NCBI RefSeq assembly: GCF_000971235.1
Contig: NZ_BBMB01000005.1
Span: 62,001-126,000 of the forward strand
Direction: 5' to 3'
DNA from: Demequina subtropica
GTDB lineage: Bacteria; Actinomycetota; Actinomycetes; Actinomycetales; Demequinaceae
Length of the DNA stretch: 64,000 bases
The notes under the pieces were generated by a model. It had not been told where the DNA came from and did not search any database. It saw only the letters and a list, made by a program, of their open reading frames with translations. Of the stretch, positions 19,023 to 28,726 are shown one piece after another. The first letter of the stretch is position 1. The number at the start of each line of letters is the position of its first letter. A program made the translations under genes and the position numbers.

Positions 19023-20465
19023 ATGACCTCCATCACCACCACCCAGGACCAGGTCGCGTCCCTCGAGGCCGACGCCATCATCGTCGGCTGGACCGCCGAC
19101 AGCACCGTCGCAGCCCACCCGCTGCTCTCCGACGAGGCGTGCGAGACCATCGCCGCCGGCGCCGAGCTCCTCGACGCCTCCTCGAAGCCCGGCAAGGTCA
19201 CCGTCGTGCCGGGTGCCGGCACCGAGGCCCGCCGCGTCGTCGTCGTCGGCATCGGCTCCGGCTCGGACGCGGACCTCCGCGTCGCCGCCGGCGAGGCCTC
19301 GCGCCAGGTGGGCAAGAAGCCCTCCAAGGTCGTCGTCGCGCTCCCGATCGCGTCCGATGCTGACGCCATCGCGATCGCGCAGGGCGCCGTGCTCGGCGCC
19401 TACACGTTCACCGACTACAAGTCGGACGAGGACGCCGGCACCGACACCGAGTGGGTCGTCGCGGGCGCGTCCGACGCCGCGATCGAGCGCGCCACCATCC
19501 TGGTGCAGGCGGCCGCGGGCATCCGCGACCTCGTCAACACCCCGCCGCTCGACCTCTACCCCGGCTCGTTCGCCGAGGTCGCCGAGCAGCTCGGCGCCCA
19601 GGTCGGCGCCGAGGTCGAGGTCTGGGACGCCAACCGGCTCGCGACCGAGGGCTTCGGCGGCATCCTCGCCGTCGGCATGGGCTCGTCGCGTCTGCCCCGC
19701 CTGGTGAAGGTGGCCTACAAGCCCGAGGGCGCGACGCAGACCGTCGCGCTGGTGGGCAAGGGCATCACGTTCGACACCGGCGGCATCTCGCTCAAGCCGT
19801 CGAAGTCGATGGAGACCATGAAGTCCGACATGACCGGCGCCGCCACCGTGCTGCACGCCGTCATCGCGGCCGCGCGCGCCGAGCTCCCCATCGCCGTCAC
19901 CGCGTGGCTGTGCATCGCGGAGAACATGCCCTCGGGCACCGCGCAGCGCCCCTCGGACGTCATCCGCATCTACGGCGGCCAGACCGTCGAGGTGCTCAAC
20001 ACCGACGCCGAGGGCCGCCTGGTCATGGCCGACGGCCTGGTCAAGGCCCGCGAGGAGAACCCGGACGTGCTGCTCGACGTCGCGACCCTCACCGGCGCGC
20101 AGGGCGTCGCGCTCGGCACCCGCACCTCGGGCGTCATGGGCACCGCGGAGATCCGGGACGAGGTCGTCGCCCGCGCGAACGAGGTCGACGAGGCGATGTG
20201 GGCGATGCCCCTTCCCGAGCACCTGCGCGAGTCCATCGACTCGAAGATCGCGGACCTGCAGAACATCGGCGACCCGCAGGGCGGCGGCATGCTCTCCGCG
20301 GGCATCTTCCTCCGCGAGTTCGTGGGCGACACCCCGTGGGCGCACCTCGACATCGCGCGCCCGTCGTACAACGAGGGCAAGGCGTGGGCCGAGAACGTCG
20401 CGGGCTCGACCGGCCACTCGTTGCGCACCCTGTTCCGCTTCCTCGAGGAGCGCGCCCAGGCGTGA
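19023..20465 (+). CDS. pepA: Leucyl aminopeptidase (M17 family)
   Basis: A 480-residue cytosolic peptidase that removes N-terminal residues using two metal ions. The metal and catalytic residues of family M17 are visible in VGKGITFDTGGISLKP, MKSDMTGAATV and the diagnostic NTDAEGRL. The N-terminal macro-like domain spans about residues 1-155. The ATG at 19023 lies just after the divergent pyrD control region. Length and motifs are complete. A hairpin terminator follows. Confidence 0.97.
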   Translation: MTSITTTQDQVASLEADAIIVGWTADSTVAAHPLLSDEACETIAAGAELLDASSKPGKVTVVPGAGTEARRVVVVGIGSGSDADLRVAAGEASRQVGKKPSKVVVALPIASDADAIAIAQGAVLGAYTFTDYKSDEDAGTDTEWVVAGASDAAIERATILVQAAAGIRDLVNTPPLDLYPGSFAEVAEQLGAQVGAEVEVWDANRLATEGFGGILAVGMGSSRLPRLVKVAYKPEGATQTVALVGKGITFDTGGISLKPSKSMETMKSDMTGAATVLHAVIAAARAELPIAVTAWLCIAENMPSGTAQRPSDVIRIYGGQTVEVLNTDAEGRLVMADGLVKAREENPDVLLDVATLTGAQGVALGTRTSGVMGTAEIRDEVVARANEVDEAMWAMPLPEHLRESIDSKIADLQNIGDPQGGGMLSAGIFLREFVGDTPWAHLDIARPSYNEGKAWAENVAGSTGHSLRTLFRFLEERAQA

Positions 20466-20485
20466 TCACGCGCTGAGCTGAAGAA

Positions 20486-20513
20486 GGCCCGGTCCCCGCA
20501 AGGGGGCCGGGCC
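20486..20513 (+). terminator. Hairpin terminator after pepA
   Basis: GGCCCGGTCCCC and GGGGGCCGGGCC form a 12-bp stem (one wobble) around a GCAA tetraloop, 20 bases after the stop. Confidence 0.8.
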
Positions 20514-20553
20514 TCCGTGCTGTTCGAGCCGGGTCATCGTCCCCGTCCCCGGT

Positions 20554-20686
20554 CGGGACGCTCAGCACTCCTCGATGTGCTCGGAGGCCACATCCCGGGA
20601 CGCCCACCTCCGCCACCCCTCACCCGCCGGAGCTCAGCGTCCCGCGACCAGGGGTCCTGGAGGATCGCGGAGTGCTAGGTGTCCCG
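20554..20686. repeat. Three-armed intergenic inverted repeat (family F)
   Basis: Left arm CGGGACGCTCAGCACTCC (20554-20571) is mirrored by CTCAGCGTCCCG (20633-20644) and again by GGAGTGCTAGGTGTCCCG (20669-20686). A fragment, CTGAGCGTCCCG, lies after the TDT transporter at 17942-17953. The element sits between the 3' ends of pepA and the convergent small gene. A GGACGATGC word follows at 20705-20713. Confidence 0.65.
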
Positions 20687-20736
20687 CCCCGTGGGGACGC
20701 TCGGGGACGATGCCCCGGCGGCGGCGGCGCGGCGGG

Positions 20737-21072
20737 TCAGCCGTGGTTCTTGCGCTGCTTCTCGTTCCACTCGCGCATGCGCGACGGGTAGCCCGACAGG
20801 TTGACGTCGAAGGCCGGCAGCGAGAGCTGCTGCGCGAGCTTGCGCGCGGCGGCCTCGTCGGGGACGCGGCGACGCGTCCACTCGCCCGTGTCGGCGACGA
20901 TCACCATGGTCGTCTGCGTTACCCGCGTGGGCGGCTCGATGAACACCTCGCAGCCGGTGTGGGACGCGACGAAGGCCTTGAGGTGAGCGATGGTCTCGGC
21001 CTTCGCATCCCGCCCCCCTTCCTGGGGAGACGACGTGTGCTTCGACCGCGACATCCACGAGAACAGACCCAT
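20737..21072 (-). CDS. Conserved small protein of unknown function
   Basis: A 111-residue soluble protein (MGLFSWMSRSKHTSS...). I do not recognise a named domain. Visible features are a basic/Ser-rich N-terminus, an alpha-beta pattern (TIAHLKAFVASHTGCEVFIE; TTMVIVADTGEWTRRRVP) and a conserved-looking C-terminus (SGYPSRMREWNEKQRKNHG). It is divergent from lpdA with a 114-base gap, and the reading frame has the same strong GC3 as neighbours, so it is a real gene. The ATG at 21072 is preferred to one at 21165 because codons upstream look non-coding and would cover the lpdA control region. Confidence 0.7.
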   Translation of the reverse strand: MGLFSWMSRSKHTSSPQEGGRDAKAETIAHLKAFVASHTGCEVFIEPPTRVTQTTMVIVADTGEWTRRRVPDEAAARKLAQQLSLPAFDVNLSGYPSRMREWNEKQRKNHG

Positions 21073-21186
21073 GACCCCAGCGTAGCCACCGGGTATCGTC
21101 GCAGCGCGCAACGCGCACGGTTCGCGGGCTACTCTCACCGTGGCAAGATGAGGCGGTACAGACATCCCTTACAAGGAGATCCCATA

Positions 21187-22572
21187 GTGTCCGAGTCCAC
21201 CCCACGCTCGTTTGATGTCCTCATCCTCGGCGGCGGGTCGGGCGGCTATGCCGCTGCCCTGCGCGCCTCCCAGCTCGGCCTCACGGTCGGACTGGTCGAG
21301 GAGTCGAAGGTGGGGGGAACGTGCCTCCACAACGGCTGCATCCCGACGAAGGCCCTGCTTCACGCCGCCGAGCTCGCGGACAACGCGCGCGAGGGCGAGA
21401 AGTACGGCGTGAACTCGCAGCTCAACGGCATCGACATGACCAAGGTGAACTCCTACAAGCAGGGCGTCATCGACCGTCTCTACCGCGGCCTCCAGGGCCT
21501 GGTGAAGTCGCGCAAGGTCCACGTCATCGAGGGCCACGGCCGCCTGGTCGGCCCCGACACCATCGAGGTCGCCGGCGAGCGCTACACGGGCTCCAACATC
21601 ATCCTCGGCACGGGCTCGTACGCCCGCTCCCTCCCCGGCCTCGAGATCGGCGGCCGTGTCATCACGTCCGACCAGGCGCTCGGCATGGAGTGGGTCCCGC
21701 AGCGCGCGATCGTGCTCGGCGGCGGCGTCATCGGCGTCGAGTTCGCCTCGGTCTGGAAGTCCTTCGGCGCGGACGTCACCATCGTCGAGGCGCTGCCCCA
21801 CCTCGCCCCCAACGAGGACGAGGCGCTGTCCAAGGGCCTCGAGCGCGCCTTCCGCAAGCGCGGCATCAACTTCAAGGTGGGCGTCCGCTTCCAGGGCGTC
21901 GAGCAGAACGATGCCGGCGTGAAGGTCACCCTCGAGGACGGCACGGTTCTTGAGGCCGACGTCATGCTGGTCGCCGTGGGCCGTGGCCCGCGCACCGCGG
22001 ACCTCGGCTACGAGGAGCAGGGCATCCGCGTCGACCGCGGCTTCGTGCTCACCGACGAGCGCCTCCACACGGGCGTCGGCAACATCTACGCGGTCGGCGA
22101 CATCGTCCCCGGCCTGCAGCTCGCGCACCGCGGCTTCCAGCAGGGCATCTTCGTCGCCGAGCAGATCGCGGGCCTCGCGCCGCAGCCGATCGTCGAGGCG
22201 AACATCCCGCGCGTCACCTACTGCGACCCGGAGGTCGCGTCCGTCGGCCTCACCGAGGCGAAGGCCAAGGAGCAGTACGGCGAGGACAAGGTCCAGACGC
22301 TCGAGTACAACCTCGGCGGCAACGGCAAGAGCCAGATCCTGGGCACCACGGGCTTCATCAAGCTCGTCCGCGTCGCAGACGGCCCGGTGGTGGGCGTCCA
22401 CATGCTGGGCGCCCGCGTCGGCGAGCAGATCGGCGAGGCTCAGCTCATCGTGAGCTGGGAGGCGCACCCCGAGGATGTCGCCCCGCTCATCCACGCCCAC
22501 CCCACGCAGAACGAGGCTCTCGGCGAGGCGCACCTCGCGCTCGCCGGCAAGCCCCTGCACGCCCACGACTGA
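21187..22572 (+). CDS. lpdA: Dihydrolipoyl dehydrogenase (E3)
   Basis: A 461-residue flavoprotein, the E3 subunit that reoxidises lipoyl groups of 2-oxoacid dehydrogenase complexes with NAD+. Visible: the N-terminal FAD-binding GGGSGGYAAALRA, the redox disulfide GGTCLHNGCIPTK, the NAD-binding GGGVIGVEFASVW and the C-terminal His-Glu dyad in HAHPTQNE. Starts at GTG 21187 behind AAGGAGAT. It is 27 bases upstream of sucB, so E3 and E2 are co-transcribed; E1 is not in the window. Confidence 0.97.
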   Translation: MSESTPRSFDVLILGGGSGGYAAALRASQLGLTVGLVEESKVGGTCLHNGCIPTKALLHAAELADNAREGEKYGVNSQLNGIDMTKVNSYKQGVIDRLYRGLQGLVKSRKVHVIEGHGRLVGPDTIEVAGERYTGSNIILGTGSYARSLPGLEIGGRVITSDQALGMEWVPQRAIVLGGGVIGVEFASVWKSFGADVTIVEALPHLAPNEDEALSKGLERAFRKRGINFKVGVRFQGVEQNDAGVKVTLEDGTVLEADVMLVAVGRGPRTADLGYEEQGIRVDRGFVLTDERLHTGVGNIYAVGDIVPGLQLAHRGFQQGIFVAEQIAGLAPQPIVEANIPRVTYCDPEVASVGLTEAKAKEQYGEDKVQTLEYNLGGNGKSQILGTTGFIKLVRVADGPVVGVHMLGARVGEQIGEAQLIVSWEAHPEDVAPLIHAHPTQNEALGEAHLALAGKPLHAHD

Positions 22573-22599
22573 TCCGATCCGACTGAGGGAGAACCCCAC

Positions 22600-24309
22600 A
22601 TGAGCAACGACGTCACCCTTCCCGCTCTCGGCGAGTCCGTCACCGAGGGCACCGTCACCCGCTGGCTCAAGAACGTCGGCGACACCGTCGCCGCCGACGA
22701 GCCGCTCCTCGAGGTCTCGACCGACAAGGTCGACACCGAGATCCCGTCGCCCTTCGCGGGCACCCTGCTAGAGATCCTCGTCCAGGAGGACGAGGAGGCC
22801 GCCGTCGGCGCGATCCTCGCGCGCATCGGCGAGGCGGGCGAGGCCCCTGCCGCCGCGCCGGCCCCTGAGGCAGCGGCTCCGGCGCCCGAGGCCGCCCCCG
22901 CCCCCGCGGCGGAGCCCGCACCCGCGGCACCTGCGCCCGCCCCTGCACCGGCCGCCGGCGGTCGCGACGTCACCCTGCCCGCGCTGGGCGAGTCCGTGAC
23001 CGAGGGCACCGTCACCCGCTGGCTCAAGGCCGTTGGCGACTCCGTCGACGCGGACGAGCCGCTCCTCGAGGTCTCGACCGACAAGGTCGACACCGAGATC
23101 CCGTCGCCCTTCGCGGGCGTGCTCACCGAGATCCTCGTGGCCGAGGACGAGATCGCCGAGGTCGGCTCCGTGCTGGCCCGCATCGGCGAGCCCGGCAGCG
23201 CGCCTGCCCCTGCGGCAGCCCCGGCCGCCGCTGCGCCTGCGCCCGCACCGGCACCCGCCGCACCGGCACCCGCCGCACCGGCGCCTGCTCCTGCCGCCCC
23301 CGCGCCGGTCGCGCCGCCCGCTCCCCCGGCCCCCGTGGCAGCGGCTCCGGCCGCTCCGGCTCCCGCCGCGGCCGCGTCGTCCGGCTCGGGCTACGTCACG
23401 CCGATCGTCCGCAAGCTCGCCGCCGACAAGGGTGTGGACCTGTCCTCCCTGACCGGCACCGGCGTGGGCGGCCGCATCCGCAAGGAGGACGTCCTCGCGG
23501 CGGCCACCGCCGCGCCTGCCGCCGCTGCCGCTCCTGCGGCTGCCGCCCCGGCCGCCCCCGCATCGTCCGCGATGGACGTCGAGGTCTCGGAGCTGCGCGG
23601 CCAGACGGTCAAGATGACCCGCATCCGCAAGATCACGGCCGACAAGATGATGGAGTCGCTGCACGGCATGGCGCAGCTCACCTCCGTGGTCGAGGTCGAC
23701 TGCACCAAGATCTGGGCCCTGCGCGCGAAGTCCAAGAACGCGTTCGCGGAGAAGCACGGCGTGAACCTCACGTTCCTGCCCTTCTTCACGCGCGCCGTCG
23801 CGGTGGCGCTCAAGGAGCACGCGTTCCTCAACGCCTCGGTGGTCGAGGACAGCATCGTGTACCACCCGACCGTCAACCTGTCGCTCGCGGTGGACACCCC
23901 CAAGGGCCTCATGCTGCCGACGCTCAAGGATGCGGACTCGAAGAGCATCGTCGAGCACGCCCAGGGCATCGTCGACCTCGCAGGGAAGGCCCGCACCGGG
24001 GGCCTCAGCTCGGACGAGATCTCGGGCGGCACGTTCTCGGTGACCAACACCGGCTCGGGCGGCACGCTGTTCGACACGCCGATCGTCCCGGCGCCGCAGG
24101 TCGGCATCCTCGCCACGTGCGCGATCGTCAAGAAGCCCGTGGTGGTCAAGGGCCCCGACGGCGAGGACGTCATCTCGGTCCGCCCGATGGCCTACCTCCC
24201 GCTGAGCTACGACCACCGGATCGTGGACGGCGCCGACGCGGCCCGCTTCCTCCAGACGGTCAAGCGGATCATCGAGGCGGGCGAGTTCGAGTCCGAGCTC
24301 GGCCTGTAA
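22600..24309 (+). CDS. sucB: 2-oxoacid dehydrogenase E2 (dihydrolipoamide succinyltransferase), two lipoyl domains
   Basis: A 569-residue E2 subunit. The order of domains is lipoyl domain 1 (about 1-78, lipoyl Lys in [12 protein letters not shown]), Ala/Pro linker, lipoyl domain 2 (about 122-198, same motif), a long Ala/Pro linker, the E3-binding domain (about 268-302, [19 protein letters not shown]), another linker, and the catalytic acyltransferase domain ending with [12 protein letters not shown]. Lipoyl attachment would depend on LipB/LipA encoded 4.5 kb downstream. Actinobacterial proteins annotated SucB often serve pyruvate dehydrogenase as well, so the acyl specificity is uncertain. 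The two lipoyl domains share an unusually identical DNA segment. Confidence 0.93.
   Translation: MSNDVTLPALGESVTEGTVTRWLKNVGDTVAADEPLLEVSTDKVDTEIPSPFAGTLLEILVQEDEEAAVGAILARIGEAGEAPAAAPAPEAAAPAPEAAPAPAAEPAPAAPAPAPAPAAGGRDVTLPALGESVTEGTVTRWLKAVGDSVDADEPLLEVSTDKVDTEIPSPFAGVLTEILVAEDEIAEVGSVLARIGEPGSAPAPAAAPAAAAPAPAPAPAAPAPAAPAPAPAAPAPVAPPAPPAPVAAAPAAPAPAAAASSGSGYVTPIVRKLAADKGVDLSSLTGTGVGGRIRKEDVLAAATAAPAAAAAPAAAAPAAPASSAMDVEVSELRGQTVKMTRIRKITADKMMESLHGMAQLTSVVEVDCTKIWALRAKSKNAFAEKHGVNLTFLPFFTRAVAVALKEHAFLNASVVEDSIVYHPTVNLSLAVDTPKGLMLPTLKDADSKSIVEHAQGIVDLAGKARTGGLSSDEISGGTFSVTNTGSGGTLFDTPIVPAPQVGILATCAIVKKPVVVKGPDGEDVISVRPMAYLPLSYDHRIVDGADAARFLQTVKRIIEAGEFESELGL
22696..22761. repeat. 66-bp perfect direct repeat, copy 1 (lipoyl domain 1)
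   Basis: Identical base for base to 23053-23118, including all silent positions. It covers the lipoyl-lysine region of the first lipoyl domain of sucB. Confidence 0.95.
23053..23118. repeat. 66-bp perfect direct repeat, copy 2 (lipoyl domain 2)
   Basis: Second copy of the 66-bp segment, offset by 357 bases (119 codons, in frame), so recombination between the copies would cleanly delete or add one lipoyl domain and linker. Confidence 0.95.
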
Positions 24310-24328
24310 CCGACAGGGACAACTGAAG

Positions 24329-25216
24329 ATGCGCGTCGTCATCGCCGGCTCCTCGGGGCTCATCGGGACGGCGCTCAGCACCTCACTGCGCGAGGGCGGC
24401 CACGATGTGGTCGCCCTCGTGCGGCGTTCGCCCGCGGGATCCCACGAGTCGCGGTGGGACCCGGGTGCCGGCCGCGTCGACGCCGGCCTGATCCAGGGCG
24501 CCGATGCGGTGGTCAACCTCGCCGGCGCGTCCATCGGCGACAAGCGCCTCACGGACTCGTACGCGCAGGTGGTGCGGCAGTCCCGCGTCGACTCGACGGC
24601 CACGCTGGCCGAGGCCATGGTCGGAGGCTTCCGTGGCGTGCTGCTCCAGGGCTCCGCGATGGGCTTCTACGGCTCGCGCGGCGAGGAGCCGCTCACCGAG
24701 CGCTCCGACGCGGGTGACACGCTGCTCGCGAGCATCGTCTCCGATTGGGAGGCCGCGGCACAGCCCGCGCGCGACGCCGGCGTCCGCACGGTCACGGTCC
24801 GCACCGGCCTGGTGCTCGCCCCGCACGGGGGGTTCGCCGACCGCCTGCTGCCGCTGGTGACCCGTGGCCTGCTGGGCTCGCTCGGGACCGGGGACGCGTG
24901 GCACTCGTGGATCACGCTCGAGGACCACATCCGCGCGCTGCGGTTCCTCCTCGACTCCGACTTCTCCGGCGCGGTCAACGCGATCGCCCCGTACCCGGCG
25001 CGCGATGCGGCCCTCATCCGGGCGCTCAGCGAGGCCGCCGGGCGGCGTCCCGGCTTCCGCGTGCCCGCCTTCGTGCTCGAGGCCGCGATCGGCCGCGCGG
25101 TGGAGGACCTGCTGTCCTCGCAGAAGGCCACGCCCGGCGTGCTCATGCGCCTGGGCTTCGAGTGGCGCCATCCCCGCATCGAGGACGCGGCGCGCTGGCT
25201 CATGGCGGGGCGCTGA
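24329..25216 (+). CDS. TIGR01777-family NAD-dependent epimerase (SDR39U1/YfcH-like)
   Basis: A 295-residue extended short-chain dehydrogenase. The Rossmann motif GSSGLIGTAL is at residues 7-16, followed by VNLAGASIGD and the family-specific QGSAMGFYGSRGEEPLTE and WHSWITLEDHIRAL. The C-terminal DUF1731-like domain (ARDAALIRALSEAAGRRPGFRVPAFVLEA) completes the family. The physiological substrate of this widespread family is unknown. It starts 19 bases after sucB and may be in the same transcript; its end overlaps the convergent kinase-like gene by 17 bases. Confidence 0.9.
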   Translation: MRVVIAGSSGLIGTALSTSLREGGHDVVALVRRSPAGSHESRWDPGAGRVDAGLIQGADAVVNLAGASIGDKRLTDSYAQVVRQSRVDSTATLAEAMVGGFRGVLLQGSAMGFYGSRGEEPLTERSDAGDTLLASIVSDWEAAAQPARDAGVRTVTVRTGLVLAPHGGFADRLLPLVTRGLLGSLGTGDAWHSWITLEDHIRALRFLLDSDFSGAVNAIAPYPARDAALIRALSEAAGRRPGFRVPAFVLEAAIGRAVEDLLSSQKATPGVLMRLGFEWRHPRIEDAARWLMAGR

Positions 25217-26423
25217 CCTCCCGCACGCGCCACCTCTCCCCCGACCACGCGAGCACCATCCTCACCCGCTCGGTCCGCGCCGGCACGGTCGCGATCGCGC
25301 CGTCGCCGTCCGTCCACGTGTGGGCGCTCACCCCGTAGCGCACGTCGACCACCGCCGCGGTGTCCCCCGCCTCCACGAGCGTCGCCGCGCGGACTCCTAG
25401 CGCGAGGCCCGAGACCGCGCTTCCCTCGTCGAGAGCGCGGGCCTCCTGCGCGGCGGTCGCCCACGCCGAGCCGCCAGGCACCGTCAGCGCGATGAGCGCC
25501 TCCCCATCCCCCGCCACCAGCGCCTGGACACGTGACCGTGTCAGCTGGATGGCGGCCGCGGCCGGGTCCGGCTCGGGCAGCGACGATGCCCCGGGGGCCG
25601 CCGCAGCGCCCGTCGCCGACGGCGCATCCCCCGCCACGCGCCCCGCGACCGCGGGGACCTCGGGACCCCACAGCCACCACGCGCCCACGGCCGCCGCAGT
25701 GGCGAGGGCGGCCGCCGCGCGCAGCGGATGCCGCCGCAGGCGCCAATGCCACGCCCGCGGATCGCGCACCGTGGCGAGGGAGGCGGCCGGGACGGCGTCC
25801 TCGGCCGGATCGGGCCGCCATCGCGCGGGCTCCGCGCAGCGCGGGAGGCCCCGCGCCACCGCGCGCGCGGTGGGACGCGCCGACGGGTCCGTGACGAGCA
25901 GGGGCGCCATCCATGCCTCCGCCTCGACGCGGATCGCCTCACCTGCGCACGCCAGCGCGAGCGCGCCCAGGGCATGGACGTCGTCGGCCGGACTCGGCGC
26001 CGCGCCCGCCGCGCGCTCGGGCGACGCGAAGCCTGGGGTGCCCCGTTCCCGCCCGAGCGCGGACCCGACCAGGTCGACGAGCACGGGCCGCACACCGATC
26101 ACCACGTTCGCGGGCGAGACGTCCCCGTGGGCGAGGCCCGCCTCGTGGAGCGCGGCCAGGGCATCCGCGACGCCCGCAGCCAGCCACACCCATGCGCCCA
26201 GCTCCTCGCACCGCCCCGCGGCAGCGACCGCGACGCCCGGCACGCGCGGCGCGCAGACCACCACCGCATCGGCCTCGCGCACCACCTCTACCGGCGCGCA
26301 GAGCCCGGGATGGGCGAGCGCGCTCAGCGCCTCGAGGCGGGCCCTCGCGAGCCTCTCGTCACGGTCGCCCGAACCGACCGCGCGCGCGACCCGGTCGAGC
26401 CGGAGCGGGGTGATCTGTCGCAC
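25200..26423 (-). CDS. Membrane-anchored protein-kinase-like protein, probable pseudokinase
   Basis: A 407-residue protein starting at GTG 26423. The first 190 residues resemble the C-lobe of Ser/Thr kinases: LAALHEAGLAHGDVSPANVVIG is the catalytic loop (HRD changed to HGD, with D and N kept), LVDLVGSALG sits at the DFG position (DLV), and GTPGFASPERAAG is the activation/APE segment. The N-lobe is very short; I see no Gly-rich loop and no VAIK lysine. A single transmembrane helix (RAAAALATAAAVGAWWLW, about residue 240) is followed by an extracellular domain of about 140 residues. It therefore has a PknB-like layout but is likely catalytically dead. Partners are unknown. Confidence 0.7.
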   Translation of the reverse strand: MRQITPLRLDRVARAVGSGDRDERLARARLEALSALAHPGLCAPVEVVREADAVVVCAPRVPGVAVAAAGRCEELGAWVWLAAGVADALAALHEAGLAHGDVSPANVVIGVRPVLVDLVGSALGRERGTPGFASPERAAGAAPSPADDVHALGALALACAGEAIRVEAEAWMAPLLVTDPSARPTARAVARGLPRCAEPARWRPDPAEDAVPAASLATVRDPRAWHWRLRRHPLRAAAALATAAAVGAWWLWGPEVPAVAGRVAGDAPSATGAAAAPGASSLPEPDPAAAAIQLTRSRVQALVAGDGEALIALTVPGGSAWATAAQEARALDEGSAVSGLALGVRAATLVEAGDTAAVVDVRYGVSAHTWTDGDGAIATVPARTERVRMVLAWSGERWRVREVSAPP

Positions 26424-26471
26424 CCCACCACGGTGACAGCCGGGCCGCGTCGCGCGGCGTTGTCCACAGGA

Positions 26472-28661
26472 CTAGTCGGAGATCTTCCGCGAGGCCCACC
26501 ACGCGCGGGCGCGGAGATCGCCGATCAGCCCGGGCACCAGGAGCGACCGCACCACGAACGTGTCGATGAGCACGCCCGCGGCGACGATGAACGCGATCTG
26601 CGCCAGGAAGATGAGCGGGATCACGCCGAGCGCCGCGAACGTCGCCGCCAGCACGATCCCCGCGGAGGTGATCACGCCGCCGGTGACGGCCAGAGCGCGC
26701 CGGATGCCCTCCTTCGCCCCATGCTGGAGCGACTCCTCGCGCGCACGGGACATGAGGAAGATCGAGTAGTCGACCCCGAGCGCCACCAGGAACACGAACC
26801 CGAGCAACGGCACCGAGGGGTCGGTGCCCGGGAAGTCGAGCAGGTGGGTGAACACGATGGCGGACAGCCCGATGGTCGCGGCGAAGCTCAGGACGTTCGC
26901 CACGATGATCAGCACCGGGGCGACGAACGCGCGCAGCAGCAGCACCAGCACCACCAGGATGACCGCGAGGATGGTCGGCAGGATCACCGTGAGGTCGCGC
27001 TCGGTGGTGAGGCGGGTGTCGAGCGACTCGGCGGCCTGGCCGCCGACCAGCGCCTCGGCATCGACGGCGTGGACCGCCTCGCGGACGTCGGCGACGATGT
27101 CGAGCGCCTCCGCCGACGAGGCCGAGACCTGCGTGATCGCGTCGACCTCGACGCGACCGTCGACCACCACGGGCTCCTCGCCGGGCACGGATCCGGCGGG
27201 CGCGCCGGCCGCGACGGCCGGGGTGAGCACGTAGGCGTCGACGATCCCGTCCACGCCCTGGACCGCCGCGAGGACGTCCTCCGCGGACCCCTCTGCGGCG
27301 ATCACGCGGATGGGCGACGTCGCGCCCGCGTCGAAGTGCTGCTCGAGGAACTCGAAGCCGGTCACCGACTCCGTCTCCGCGGTGAAGATGTCGCGCTCGC
27401 CCAGGCCGCCCGACTTGAAGGTGGGCACGAAGGCTGCGAGCACCGCGAGGCCGAGCGCCGCGGACACCCACACCACGCGCGGACGCGCGTCGACGCCGCG
27501 CGAGATGCGGCCCCACACCCCGGCGCGCGCCTCGACGGCCTCGATGGTCTCCTCGGCCTCGTGCGCATCGTCGCCGCGGTAGCGCGGCATCGCCGGCCAG
27601 AAGACCCCGCGCGCGTGCTTGCCGCCGATGAGCAGCAGCGCGGGCAGCAGCGTGAGCGCCGCCAGGAACGATGCGGCGATGCCGATCGCGCCGGCCGGGC
27701 CGAGCGCGGCGTTCGACTTGAGGTCGCTCAGCAGGAGGACAAGGAGGCCGATGACCACCGTGCCGGCGGAGGCCGCGATGGGCTCGAGCGACCGCTTCCA
27801 GGCGTGGGACAGCGCCGAGTACGGGGACTGGATGCGCAGCAGCTCCTCGCGGTAGCGGGCCACGAGCAGCAGCGAGTAGTCCGTGGTCGCACCGACGACG
27901 AGGATGAACATGATGCCCTGGCTCTGGCCGTTGAGCGTGATGACGTCGGCGTTCGCGAGGGCGAAGACCGCGATGATCGCCCCGGTGAGCGCGAGCATGG
28001 AGGTGGCGAGCACCAGGAACGGCAGCACAGGGCTGCGGTAGACGATCAGCAGGATCACGAGCACCACGCCGAGCGCCACGAGCAGCAGGATGCCGTCGAT
28101 GCCTCCGAAGGCCTCGACCAGGTCCGCGACCAGGCCGCCGGGGCCTGTCACGTAGCCGGTGAGGCCCGTGTCGGCCTCGCTCCAGGCGGTCCGCAGCTCG
28201 TCGACGTAGAGCTGTCCGATGGACTCCTCGCCCGCCATCTCGTCGAAGACGTCCGCGTCGACCGCGAAGGACACGAGGATCGCGTCGCCGTCCTCGGACG
28301 GGATCGCGGTCGGGCCCTGGCCCTGCGGGCCGGTGAGGGTGACGTCGCCGAGCGTGCGGCCCTCGGGGTCTCCCTCGAGGGGAACGGAGAGGACGCCGTC
28401 GACGAAGGACTGCACCGTCGCGACGTCGGATGCGCCGCCCTCGACCGCGAGGAGCGTGGGGACGGAGTCGGTCGGGGCGAACTCGGCGTGCGCCGCCGCG
28501 GCCTCGGTCGACTCGGCGCTCGAGGGCAGGAACGCGGCGGAGTCGTTCTCCTGAACCTCGGAGAGCTTGCCGAACGTCTGTCCGCCGGCGCCGCCGATGG
28601 ATAGCCACGCGAAGATCACCAGGATGATGAGCAGGGGACGAGCCCAGGATCGAATGTTCAC
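26472..28661 (-). CDS. MmpL/RND-family membrane transporter
   Basis: A 729-residue RND-superfamily protein of the MMPL type. An N-terminal helix ([18 protein letters not shown]) is followed by an extracellular domain, a bundle of five helices (from [22 protein letters not shown]), a second extracellular domain and a second five-helix bundle ending in [21 protein letters not shown] and a C-terminal [10 protein letters not shown]. MmpL proteins export lipids, siderophores or drugs using proton motive force; the substrate here is unknown. The GTG at 28661 is preferred over ATG 28700 because the intervening codons have poor GC3 and would occupy the control region shared with divergent lipB. Confidence 0.9.
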   Translation of the reverse strand: MNIRSWARPLLIILVIFAWLSIGGAGGQTFGKLSEVQENDSAAFLPSSAESTEAAAAHAEFAPTDSVPTLLAVEGGASDVATVQSFVDGVLSVPLEGDPEGRTLGDVTLTGPQGQGPTAIPSEDGDAILVSFAVDADVFDEMAGEESIGQLYVDELRTAWSEADTGLTGYVTGPGGLVADLVEAFGGIDGILLLVALGVVLVILLIVYRSPVLPFLVLATSMLALTGAIIAVFALANADVITLNGQSQGIMFILVVGATTDYSLLLVARYREELLRIQSPYSALSHAWKRSLEPIAASAGTVVIGLLVLLLSDLKSNAALGPAGAIGIAASFLAALTLLPALLLIGGKHARGVFWPAMPRYRGDDAHEAEETIEAVEARAGVWGRISRGVDARPRVVWVSAALGLAVLAAFVPTFKSGGLGERDIFTAETESVTGFEFLEQHFDAGATSPIRVIAAEGSAEDVLAAVQGVDGIVDAYVLTPAVAAGAPAGSVPGEEPVVVDGRVEVDAITQVSASSAEALDIVADVREAVHAVDAEALVGGQAAESLDTRLTTERDLTVILPTILAVILVVLVLLLRAFVAPVLIIVANVLSFAATIGLSAIVFTHLLDFPGTDPSVPLLGFVFLVALGVDYSIFLMSRAREESLQHGAKEGIRRALAVTGGVITSAGIVLAATFAALGVIPLIFLAQIAFIVAAGVLIDTFVVRSLLVPGLIGDLRARAWWASRKISD

Positions 28662-28726
28662 GTCGGTAATGATCGCGCAAAGGCGGGACCTTATTCCCAC
28701 TTTCGGCGAAGAGTTACCATCCTGGG

